Shown: positions 46,287 to 58,100 of the stretch, piece by piece
Layout of the letters: each line of letters starts with the position of its first letter
Numbering within the stretch: position 1 is the stretch's first letter
NCBI RefSeq assembly: GCF_001522545.3
Contig: NC_031782.1
Location: forward strand, 15,579,183 to 15,643,182
Direction: 5' to 3'
From: Parus major
Lineage: Eukaryota; Chordata; Aves; Passeriformes; Paridae
DNA length: 64,000 nt
Translations under genes and position numbers: made by a program
The notes under the pieces: model-generated
Told to the model about the DNA's origin: nothing
What the model saw: only the letters and a program-made list of their open reading frames with translations
Database searches by the model: none

Positions 46287-48259
46287 ATGTCCTGGCTGGT
46301 GCTGTCACCTGCTTCTGCTGCTGCCTGTGTCACCCTCCTGCTCGGCTGTGCCTGGCTTGGCTCTGCCACCCAGCCCTCCTCAGGTAAGTGCCTTGGTGGG
46401 TCTGGGGGTGGTGGGGTAGGGCAGGGACACCTCACTGGGACACCCCAACATCACGGCCCATGACACTTGGAGGTGATGGCTGGATGTCACGGGGAGAGTT
46501 TGGGGCCCCGCTCATCTGCCTTCCCTCAGTGTCCACATTGAGAATCTGAGTGGAGACCTGAAACCCAGACAGCATTTCCCCTTTTGGCAGCAAAATTCAG
46601 ATTACTGCTCTCATAGCCTGAATTTTCCATCCCCTGGATGTGGAGAGGGGGCAGAGGTTGTGGGAGACAACCAAATGTAACCAATGCCCCCCGGGGTAGG
46701 GTGTTCTGGGGACCATCAGGATAGAAATTCTGGAGCTGGGGGTGATGTGCAAAGCCTGTATGGCTTTTTTTTTGAGAAAGCCAAAAAAGGGATTTGGTCC
46801 TGAGTTGTTTCTATGGTAGCTGGGGCCTTCCTGTTCTTCACTTTTGCTCTTTGCACATAGCAAAAAGCCCCTGACCACAGGAAGAGGAGATGTCTCTGGC
46901 TGTGGTGGGGAGCTGAGCTGGGGAGATGGCTGGGACTGTCCCAACCCTGCGCTGCTGTGGGTTTCCCATCTGCCCTCCTGGTCCCGTTGTGCTGGGCTGG
47001 GTAGGACAAGGGACATCAGCAGCTCCAGGGATGTGGGAGCAGAGCAGGGCAGGGCTGGGCTGGCACCGCTGCCGTGGTGGCTGGCACAGACTGTGGCTCT
47101 GCAGGGCGAGGGCAGCAGGATGCTGGGGGCTCCCCTGGCAGGGGACAGGGAGATAACACCTCCTGTGTTCAGTGGTGGCTCTGCAGGGAGGGGTGACAGC
47201 TCCTGCTGCAGGCTGAGCCTGATGCCTCGTGTCCCCACAGCGCTGGTCAGAGGGCGATCCCTGCTCCGCCTCACTCCCCAGGAGAAGAACGTGTGCTCCC
47301 AGGCCTCCGAGGAAGATTTTCTCAACAGCACCCTCAGCACCCGCCTCCTGCCTGCCCTCTACTCCGTGGTGCTGCTGGTAGGGCTGCCAGCCAACGCTCT
47401 GGCCTGCTGGGTCCTGGCCACCAACTTCAGGAGATGCTCCAGCACCATCTTCCTGCTCAACCTGGCTGGGGCTGACCTGCTCTTTGTCCTCCTGCTGCCC
47501 TTCAAGATCTCCTACCACCTCCTGGGCAACCACTGGCTCTTTGGGGACTACCTGTGCCGCACCATGGTGGCCTTCTTCTACGGGAACATGTACAGCTCCA
47601 TCCTCTTCCTCACCTGCATTGGCCTGGATCGCTACTTCTCCGTGGCACACCCGTTCCTGTGGAAGGGCTCCAGCCGGACGAGGGCCAAGGTGGGCATCTG
47701 TGTGGGCATCTGGCTGGTGGTGGGGCTGGGCATGAGCCCCCTGCTCTTGCGCTCCCACACACACAACATCTCCAGCCTGAACATCACGACGTGCCACGAC
47801 GTGCTAGAAAAGGAAACCCAAAGGTTCTTTGGCTACTATTTCCTGTCCCTGGTGGGGCTGGGCTTTGGCCTGCCCTTCGTGCTCATGACCGTCTCCTACA
47901 GCTGCATCCTGGCACGGCTGCTGGCCAAGGGAGGGAACTACCGGCAGGTGGTGCGTGTCCTGGCCCTGGTCCTCGTGGTCTTCATCCTCTGCTTCACGCC
48001 CAGCAACGTGATGCTCTTCATCCACTACCTGCTGGAGCCCACGGGGTGCAACAACAGCACCTACATCTCCTACGCCCTGGTCCTGGTGCTCAGCGCCTGC
48101 AACAACTGCTTTGATCCCTTCATCTACTTCTACGTCTCCCAGGATTTTCGGGGCTGGGTCCGGGATGCAGGAGGCCGTTGCCTGCAGGGGCTCGAGGCCT
48201 CGTTGGGGAGGTCCACAGAGAAGATGGCCTTGCCCCTGAGGTCCAGCGGGCAGAGCTAG
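46287..48259 (+). CDS. Proteinase-activated receptor (PAR/F2RL family) GPCR, two exons
   Basis: Rhodopsin-class GPCR activated by proteolytic unmasking of a tethered ligand. Exon 1 is 46287-46383 (GT donor at 46384) and exon 2 is 47241-48259; the phase-1 join gives 371 codons plus stop. This two-exon plan with a signal-peptide exon is the PAR plan. Residues 1-27 form a signal peptide. The predicted cleavage is at VRGR38/S39LLRLT, a position comparable to R41/S42 of PAR1 and R36/S37 of PAR2. An acidic patch SEEDF follows. Seven helices are visible, with GLDRYF at the end of TM3, the family-diagnostic NITTCHDVL in the second extracellular loop, CFTPSN in TM6 and NNCFDPFIY in TM7. The tail is short. 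TM6-TM7 resembles PAR2 most. An in-frame ATG at 46227 would add 20 residues before the hydrophobic signal, so 46287 is preferred. Orthology is not settled, so no symbol is given. Confidence 0.92.
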
Positions 48260-48526
48260 GGCTGCCAAGCCATGCTCCCATGCCTTGGGGATGAGGGAGC
48301 CTGAAGCGTGCCCACCACGAAGGGCTGGAAATAGACTTGGGAAAAAATTCCCACCTGGATCTGAGGTTCACGAGGATTTTGCCTCATTTTTGCTCCCCTG
48401 ATGGCAGCAGTGCTGCCCAATCCCATGGGACCCCCAGCTGGGTGCCTGGCACCCTGATCTCCCCATCTGCCGGACCCTGGCATCCTTCACCCCTCCTCCT
48501 GCAGTGACCAAACCCTCCAGAGTACA

Positions 48527-48532
48527 AATAAA
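48527..48532 (+). terminator. Poly(A) signal of the PAR-like gene (AATAAA)
   Basis: 268 bases after the stop codon, followed after two bases by the opposing ARAP3 signal. Confidence 0.85.
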
Positions 48533-48534
48533 CC

Positions 48535-48540
48535 TTTATT
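48535..48540 (-). terminator. ARAP3: ARAP3 poly(A) signal (AATAAA)
   Basis: TTTATT on the plus strand, 617 bases beyond the ARAP3 stop. Confidence 0.8.
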
Positions 48541-49156
48541 TCTCCCTGCTGGTGGCAGGAATAGGTACAAACTCCCTCGCTGAGGAGGGGCTGCCCTCCA
48601 TTGCCAGGACTACACACCGGGCACACACGGCCAGCCCTGCTCCTGCTGCTCCCCCTTTCCCCCCAGAATTCGCCACAGCGGATGCAAGAAGGGAAGGGGG
48701 GATGGCTTGGGTGTCCTGGCCCTGCCCCGCAGGCCCAGTGCTGGAGAGGGGACACGCTGTGCTCCCTGTGCTGGCAGGCATCCTGTGCCGCCTGCCTGGC
48801 ACGGTGCCGTGCTGCCAAAACACGCGGGCACCACGTTCCTGCTTTTGTTTTCCCCTTTGCTTGCGTCCTTTGGTGCTGGGCTCCATGACAGATGTGCCAC
48901 CCATGAGCAAGGGCACAGGGGGCAGCAGTCCCAGCCCTCCCCCCAGGGGGTACCACGGCCCAACATCCTGGTCACCACTTGTCCCTTTGGTTCCTGATCC
49001 CAGCCTGGCTCCGGGATGAGGAGGAGGAAGAGCGTGGGGGTTCCATGATGTGGGAGTGTGGGGTACCCATCATCTCTGCCTCTGGGGTACCCATCATTGC
49101 TGCCACCGGGCATGACTTGACCCCCAGGTCGGTGGCCACCCCTTTGGCCCAGCAGG

Positions 49157-52100
49157 TCATGTCACTGGCTGGCCTGGCCCCGGGGGTTGGCCATCGCTCT
49201 TCCTGAGGATGACGCTGCTGAGCTCCTGGATCAGTTTGTCACTGATGGGTGAGGGAGGCTGCAAGCTCCTCTTCCTGGGCAGCTCTGGGGTGGTCTCTGC
49301 CGTGGGGCTGCTCCCCGGTGTGGCTGCCTGCTCCCAGTCCCTGCCCAGCGCCAGGGAGGGCTCCATGTTCCTCTCCAGAGAGGATGTTTTGGTGGGTCTG
49401 AGCCCCGGGGCTGGAGCTTTGCTGCTCTCCAGGTTCAAGCCCCTCTCAAGGGACACGGCTTTGGTGACAGAGGGACCTGTCACCCTGTGGGCTGGGCTGG
49501 CAGGCAGCGAGGAGCGCAGGGCAGTGCCTGGAGGCTGCTCAGGGAACGGAGATGGCTTCTTGGACCTGTCCACGGGGGGCATGGCCAGCTCTGCCAGCAG
49601 CTCCTGCCCCAGGTCCAGCGCCGCCAGCTCGGGGAAGTTCCCCACTTCCTCGTAGACAGGATCAATGTCTGCCTCCTTCTCCTGCTGCTCCTCCAGGGAG
49701 TCCTGGTGGATCTTCATGGGCTGGGAAGGGCAGGGGGCAGGGTGAGGGGCAGTGCCCACACAGCTCAGCTGTACCCCCGTGTTCCCCTCACCCTGCACTG
49801 CCTCACCGTGGGGCCGATACCCGCGGGGGACCCTCCCTCCACCGGGTCCTTGGCTCAGGCACTGCTGCCCTTCCTTCCCCATGGCTGAGGAAGGGGGGTT
49901 TGATCCCTGCCGGGCATGGTCCATGCCACCAGCCCAGCACCCCTCAGCAGAGGGTTCCGGGGTGGGGCAGCAGGTGGATGCCACGCAGAGCACAAAGCCA
50001 GGTGAGATGAGGTTCAGCCCGGTGGCCTTTTTGGAAATAACCTGATGACAAGGCACACCTAAACCTCTTTTCCTCACATTTCTTCTGCTGATACCCTATG
50101 GGCAACGTGTGCCCAGTGGGAGACGCTCTGGGAACTGGGCAGGACTGATGTGGTCTTGCTTGCCCACACTGGGACCGCGTAGGGACCCACACCCCCAGGC
50201 AGAGAACAGGCAGAGCAGTGGGCACACAAGGTGGGCACATCCCAAGTGCCCGTGGAACGCTGCAGGTGAGCCCTGGCACCGTGCAAAGCCAGCAGGAGAT
50301 GCTCCACGTGTGCAGATACTTACAAAGAACATGGACAAAGTCCTTCGCGTGTGCAGGCGGCGCTAGAAACAGAGGAGACGGACAGGGATGAGCACGGAGA
50401 GCTTGGAGCAGGGCCACGGGTGCCTGGGCAGGCAGGGGAGGGGCAGAGGGTGCAGGAGCCTGCAGGCACGGAGAGCTTGCCATGGACACGGGCACGGACA
50501 CGAGCACGGCACACACAGCACCCATCGGTGCAGCAGCCCCTCCAGCCCTGAGGTGGGCACAGGGTCTTGGGACAGGGACAAGGAGCAGGATGGGCACAGG
50601 AGCACCTGTGGGCAGGGGGAGCCGCGGGGGCTTTACCAGGGTTTGGTTGGCAGAGAGCATGGTGGCATCAGTGCTGTCCCCGTGCAGGGGCACCAGCGGC
50701 ATGGTCCCGAATTTCTGCTTGGCGAGGTCGGAGGAGGAGCGTCGGCGCAGGACCACGGGGCGCAGGTCGTCGTGCTGTGCATAGGGACAGGTGGGGACGG
50801 GGGTCATGCCCTGCCAGCCCCGTCCCCGCCCTGCCCAGCTGGGTGGCACCACCAGCCTGCACCCACCTGAGCCTTGAGGATGCTGGTGGTCCAGTCCCAC
50901 AGCTCAGCCTGCCCTGAGCACACCAGGTACCTGCAGCGCAAAGAGTGGAGAAGCTGCCAGGGAGTGGGGACAGTGGGGACCATGTCCCCTTGTCACCTTG
51001 TCTGTGAGCCTGGGGCTCTCAGGTTCATCTACGCCCCATGGAGCTAAATCTCTGAAAATCTCTGCATGCCCAAATTGCTGCTTTAGGGCAAGGTGAGAGA
51101 TTTTTGGGCACCCAGCAGCCCCCAGGGGTGCTGGTGTGGGTGGGGAGGCAGGAAGGCTGTGTGGCCCCTGGAGCCTGGCTCCCATCCTGTGCCAGGGACA
51201 ATGTGGCCCCACCACTCTGCCTCTCAGGTGCCCCAGCTCTGCCCTGACCCCAGGGCCTTGAACCACTGCCCCTGGCTGTCCCAGTAAAAGTGGGGACAGA
51301 TCTTGACCTCCCCCAGCCCCAGGACAGCAGGGGAAGGTACTCACAGCTGCTGCTTGTCCAGGGTCAGTGTGAAACCCCACCTGGAAAGGAACACAAGGCT
51401 GTAGGGCAGCACTGCCAAGCTCAGACACAGCCCGGGGTCTGTGGGCAGTGGGGCAGGGGGCTGAGCTCGCCCCATGGGCACAGGCTTTGGGTCCAGGCAG
51501 AGCCTGGTGTACTCCAGCAGCCAGGCTTGGGTTCCAGGAGCAGGGACTGAGGGATGGATATCTGCCCCAGGGCCAGGGCTCAGAAGGTCCCACTTACTGA
51601 GCTGGTGGCTTCAGCTTCTTCCTAATGCCCATGTAAATCTTGGCTGCATCCAGGGGCCACTCACGCTCTGGCTTGGCACTCTGGGAAAGGACATCCCGTG
51701 GGTCAGCCCTGCTCGCTGCCAGCCTCCCTGCCAGGAGGACAGCCACCACTGTGCCGCTGCTGTCCCCAGGCTCCTCCTCCCAGCCCTGGCGCTCAGGTCC
51801 ACCCCACAGCACCCCCCAGTACCCTCTTCTCCTTGAGCAGCAGCAGCCTCCTGTCCCGGATGACGAAGTAACGCTCCTGAAACTTGTTCCCCAGCAGCTT
51901 GGGGGGCTCCTCACGGCATTTCAGCAGCCCACACTTGGGGGTCTCACGCTTGGCACCTGTCCAGTGTGGGGACATGAGGGTCAGGAGGGCTGGCAGGGTG
52001 GGATTGCAGGGGGATCCCAGCGGTGATGTGCCCCTGATGGTTGCAGGGCAGCGAGCAGAGCAAGGGGAAGCTCAGGCAGAGCTGTCCCCCTCTGGGGACA

Positions 52101-55100
52101 CCTCTGGGTCCCTTTGTGCTTGCCTTACCCGTGAAGAGGCAGCTGCCCTCGCCGATGGGCACCTTCCTCACCAGCAGATACGCGGCGCTGGGCTCCGGGA
52201 GCTTGCACCACTGCAAGGCCTGCTCCAGCACCTTCTCCTTGGGGTGCAGGGGCCGCTCTGGGGACACAGGGACACACTCACCACTGTGTCCCCTTCCCTG
52301 CGCCAGTCCCCTCTGCCAGCACCAGAAAGCCACCCACCCACACTGCCCCCAGCCATGCCAGGAGCGTCCCCCTGGCCCACCCCCCGTGCTCACCCAGCTC
52401 CCCGTTCTCCAGTGCCTCGAAGGTCAGCCAGATGTCCAGGCTGGCGGCCACGTTGCGCATCTCCAGCACCTGGTTGGTCAGTTCCTCTGCCGTCATCGTG
52501 GGGGACACCTGGGGCAGGACACACGGGGAGCTGCGCTGGGTGGCACAGGATGGGTCCCAGGATGCCAGGAGCCTGCGTCCCTCCTCACCAGAGCATGGCA
52601 CAGCCCTGCTTTGGGACTCACCTTCAGCGTGACGCAGCAGTCGGGCACCTTCTGCTCCAGGTAAACCTCGATGATGAGGTCCCCTGCCTGGGAGAGCTGT
52701 GGGGAGAGCGGGTGGTGTTGGTGCTGGTGTGGGTGCTGAGCACATCCCACCTTCCCAGGGGCTGGAGATGGTGTCCTGGGAAGCTGGGGCTGCTTCTCTC
52801 CTGGGCAGGAGCCTCAAGGTGATGGGCACAGCGGAGATAAGAGAGGGAACATCCTTTCCCAAATGTGGATATGGGACAGTGGGGACCCAGGGTGGGTGGC
52901 TGGGAGTGTCCCCATCCCCCAGCCAGTCCCATCAGGCCAGGGGTCCCTGGTGTGGTGGGGAACAACCAGCACATTCCCAGTACCTGGGTGTCCTTCCAGG
53001 TGGTGATCAGGCTGTTCTCCAGATCCATCTGGGATACCTGATCCTCATCAATCTGCCGGAGGAAGGGTGCACAGGGTCAGTGTGGAGCAGAACATGGCTT
53101 GGGGACACAGGGCCATGCGGAGGGACGCAGCAGGAGGCAGAGGTGGGCAGGGGGATCCAAGGGGGTCCGGCTCAGACCCAGGCCCCTGCTTACATTGAAG
53201 ATGCTGACATAGTTGTCGATGAGATCTTCCATCACCTTGACCTCGTGCTCCCCTTTGCCGTCGGTCTGGAAGAGGCTGGGCGCGAAGAGCAGTGACAGGT
53301 TCTTGGTGCTCATCTGGTTGAGGTCTGCACATTTCTGCACCCTGGCACAAGGAGCGCAGAGGTGAAGGGCTGGTCCCGCTCAGCCACCCTCCTCTGCCTC
53401 ACACAAACAGCCTGGATGTCCCCAGCCCCTCCGCAGTGGGAACTTCAAACTGGGCAGTTCCCGTTTTGAGAATTTCCCTCTGCCGTCAAACCAGACAACA
53501 GTGTGACCTCAAACTGTGACTCAAGACTGGAACTGAGTGTTTTCTGTCTTTTTGGAGAGCTGGATGACATTTACATCCCTACAGGTTGATGTCCCCTAGT
53601 CCCAAACCTCCTGTCACTCCCCCTTGCTGCAGGATGACTTGGGGAAATTTCAAGGCATCCCAGACACATTCCAGCACCAGCTGAGTGGGTGGAACAGGGG
53701 TGGGGGATCCCCATCTCTTAGGGATAGGAGCCAGCATTCCCTGGGCATCAGGGAGACCCCACAGCGCTGGCTGGACCAGGGGATCCCGAGGGGAGGGCCC
53801 CACTGACCGGTAGAGGTGCCCGATGAGCGCAGCCAGGGTCTTGTGGTTGAGGCGAGGCAGGCGATGGATGAGCTCCTTGTACCGCTCCAAGCGCTGTGGC
53901 TTCGAGGAGATTTCTGCAGGGAGGAAAACCAGATCCTGGCTGAACCCAGCAGATCCAGAGGTGACACCAGGGCTGGCACCAGGAAACCCAGAGAGGAGCA
54001 GTGTGGACAGGATGTCTGAGCCTTAGAGAAGTTTCAACCTTTCAGGGGCTCATCTGTTCCCAGGGCAAAAGTTCCCGGGAACAGTTTCTCTCCAGAGTTG
54101 TGTTATTGTAAAGAGATAATATTTCCCAAAATAATACTGAGCAGATGTCCTTGGTGTGTTTTCTCTGGTCCCACCAATGGGACCAAAGGGGGTGTTGTTC
54201 CTTCTACCAGTCAGGGTAACCTGGCTGGAAAAATTATATAAGGGTTGAAAAAAAAACCCAAATAAAGGCTTTTCAGCCACAGGAAAACTGGTTGTGTGTG
54301 GTATTCAAACTTGGATTCTTGCCCACTATTTCGTGTCCTCTAGCGACAGAGCAGGGCTGGGTGAAGGAGATACCTGCAGCCTCCTTCCACTGCGGATGCA
54401 GCTCCAGGGTGAAGATGGGATCTTCCAGCTCCCGGAAGAACCTCTTGAGCACGTCAGTGACGTCCTCGATGAAGTTGTCGCTGATGCGCAGCTTGACATT
54501 GCGGGCATCCCGCCGGAACTCCTCCATCAGTACCTTGATCCGGGACTTGGCTCCGTTCTTGCGGTAAATCCCCTCGTGCCGCAGCCCTGGGACAGGGACA
54601 TGGGGTCACAGGGGCCGGATCCTGCTCAGAGGATCCCTCATGGAGCTGGCGGCCCCAGAGCGGCGCCTCCTGCCCGGATCCATCGGCCATCCCGATGTGC
54701 CGGCGGGTGCCGGGGTGTGCTGGGCTCACCGTACTGGGTGATGAAGGCGATGCAGGAGTCCACGATGATGGGGATGTCCCCCCGGCTCAGCTGCTGGTCC
54801 CTCAGGGCGTTGCCCCGGCCCCCTGCTGACGCCTGGATGTCACCGTACCACGCCGCCGAGTCCGCCCGTGACAAGCCCTGCAGGTAAAATGTCCTGAGAG
54901 CAACAAGGGCAGAAAAGAGGGAATGAGGGTTGTCACAGGGTCAGGTTATCCCCTCCTGCCTGTGACAGGGAGTGAGAGCCAGCCAGGCTGAGCCAAGGGA
55001 CACCCTACCCCACCAAAACACCTCTGCAAGCCCTGCTGTCCCAGTAACTTCCCCACCAGGGATTTGGGATCATCATCAGCCCATCCATCCGTGCCTTTGC

Positions 55101-58100
55101 CCTGGGCAGCATGCTGAGCTTGCTTGGCCCATTCCCCATCATCCCCACAGCCAGGACTCACCTCCCCATCTCCACCAGGACCAGCAGCTCCTTCTTCTCC
55201 GGGGTGTCCGTGACGGGAACCAGACCTGCATTGGGGTGAGAAGCTGAGGAGTCAGAGCCACGTGGTGGTGGCACAGCCGCCCCACACGGTGCCCGTCCCG
55301 GGCTGTGACACTCACTGAGCTCCTGCAGCCGCCGCAGGTTGATGCTGTCCTCAGCCCCGTCCTCCTCGGCGGGGCAGATGAAGAGGTGACCCTTCTGCAG
55401 GATGAAGAAGGCCCGCTGCCAGCGCTCGGGGTTCAGCATGCACTTGTAGCGCAGCTGGCCCACACGCTGGAACTCGTAGCCCAGCAGGCAGTGGCAGCTC
55501 ACGGGGGTGAACCACTGTGGGGTGGAACAGGAGATGAGCGGGGTGAAGACGGGGCTCCATGCCCAAGGGCTGACCCCAACGAGGATGGGAGCCCCTGGAA
55601 AGGCGGGAGAGTGCTTCCCACAGTGGATGAAGAGCATGGGGAGCTGTGAGGAATCACAGTGGGGAAGCAGGGACAGAGCTGGGGACATGTTGAGGCTGAC
55701 TCACCTTGCCAATGGCGCTGGCCCAGGCTTGCAGCGTTTCGGGCCCATCAGTTCCCAGCTGCTGCACTTTTTCCCCAGTGAGAAAGAGCTCAAGGGTGAA
55801 GCGAAACCTGCAGAGGATGAACCAGCCCATGAGGACAACGCTGACCCTGTCCCCAGAGCCCGAGCAGCCACTGCACCAAGCAGGGAGCCCAGCCCTGGTG
55901 TCTGTGTGCCCCACGCTCTCTGGGGCACGGCTGGGGGTACCTCTCAGTGGGGCCGGGGCTGGTGAGTGCCTGGTGGGCTCTGTTGACCCCCAGGGAGATG
56001 AGATCCCCGCTGTCAACGTGGCCCAGGGGCTCAGTGCATTTCTCAGTCTCGAAGAAGAGCAGGGCTCTCTCCAGGGAGCACCACGTGCGCTGGAAGTCTG
56101 CAGGAACGGGAGGGGTCAGTGGCACTGGGGTGGGCACCTGCTGGCTCCCTCCCACGCTGCCCACGCTCACCCTCTTTGCTCTTCCTGGCCCCTGGGAGCT
56201 TCGGGGGGGCCGTGGCCCGGTACAGGTACCCGCTGTGTGTCACTGGCTGGGTGATCTCGTTGTAGACCCCCTCTGGACCCGGGTCCTGCACTCGGGGGCT
56301 CCCTGTGGGACACGGTACCGAGGGTGGGGTGGGAATTCCAAGCACAGAAAGTTCTCAAAATCTCGTGCAGGTAGACCCAAACACAGAAATGAATACAGGG
56401 TTCAACTGAAGACTTTAGAAAAAGCTTCTGGATTTAGAGACCGCAAGCAAGAAAGTAAGTTTATAGTTTAAACAGAAAAACATTAAGCTAAGTAGTAGAA
56501 AGTTTTAAAGTTAAGATATAAAAGTTATAAAAATAATAGAAAAATTAAAGTATAACAAATAGTTTTGTATATCATTATATAATTAATTGAGAGTCTGTAT
56601 TACAACAAAAGTGTATAAAACAAAATAATTAACTATTAGTGTAGAAGTAAAAACATTCTTTTGTAACAATCATTTATTAACTAATTAACCTTTAAAAAGC
56701 CTTATAGCCTGTAATCTTATAACCATTAACCACAAACACCTATCAAACACAATAAAAACCTTCTCACTCCTTCATTAAAAAAAATAAAAATAAATAAAAT
56801 CATGCTTTAAAATGTCTCCCAATAGACACATCTCTCTTAAAATCCCAAAAGGGTGGGAGCAGGCACCCACCAAACTGTGGGTGCCAGAGGGAGATCCCAC
56901 TCACACAGGTGGGGTTCCCAGAGGAGCCCTCAAGTCAGAGATTCCAGAGGAATCCTTCGGCAGTGATGCCCCAGGGAGCCAGGACAGCTGACACCCAGTG
57001 TCCCCAGCCTTGGGCCATGCCAGGAGGGGCAGGGCCAGCAGCAAAGAGGAATTTCTTCCACCTCAGCCCGATGGGGCTCGTGGGTCCTCGTTACCTGAAA
57101 GGTTCCTGGGCCTTTTGCTCTCTGGTCCCCACCACAGATCCTCGCTGGCAGCAGGATCAGAGGCCAGAGCGGCCTCTGAGGATGAGAAGAACTGCAGGAT
57201 GGTCTTGAGCAGGGCTGGTCCTGCCACTGCAGTGCACAGTGCCTGGGGTGAAACGGGCACATTCGGGGACCACATCCTGGCTCATGGAGACCCCGGTTTC
57301 CCCCCAGGGCTGCTCCAAGGCAGCCAAACCAGGGCACAACCTCCCCAAATCTGCCTGGCACCAGGGAGTGAGCGCACACAGCCAGGCAGGAGGTGCTGGC
57401 ACCTCAGACCAGGAGCTCTGGGGAGGCTCCCAGCACCTCGAGGTGTCCCTTACCTGGAGCACCTCCTCCTGAGTGGCGTAGTGTGGGTGGGGCAGGCGGT
57501 ACCGTCCCTCCCGGTACTTGCGGGTGATGAAGTCCCGTCTCTGCTCGGCGCCGCTGTCTGGGGTGATGGCCTCGGTGGCGGGGAGCCGAGCGGCCCAGAA
57601 TCGGTTGGCTCGGTCATTTCCCAGCACGATGAAGAGCTGTGGGAGAGTCCCTGTGGTCATGGTGAGCCCCAAGGGCAGCAGGAGGAGCAGGATTCCCAGT
57701 ATTCCTGCATCCCGAGGGAGACTGTGGGGCTGCTGCTCGGCCTGAGGGGCAGCCTGGCCCCTGAGCCCACCATGCCCTGCCCTGGGTGCCTCACCTGCAC
57801 AATTTCATTGGACAACTGAGTGCTTCACTTTTATGATTTCATTGCACCCCAAATGCCTCACCCACACAATTTCATTGCACCCTGAGTGCCTCACCTGCAC
57901 AATTTCATTGGACCAGACGCTGGTGTCCAGCTTCAGGCTTTGCACCTTGGAAATGTTGGAGCCCAGGCTGCGGTGCTGCCCTGCAGGGAGCAGGAAAGTC
58001 AGAACCCTGTTAATCCTGCCAGGGAACTGGGCCCCAAGTCACACCCACACCCCAGCCAGTGTGGCCAGCCCAGCCCACACCTCCCAAGCATCAAGGGAAA

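Noticed and set aside
46844..48259. A single 471-codon open frame covering the receptor
   Set aside because: Its first 130 or so codons are intron sequence without a signal peptide. The two-exon model with an exact phase-1 join at 46383/47241 gives a proper PAR N-terminus.
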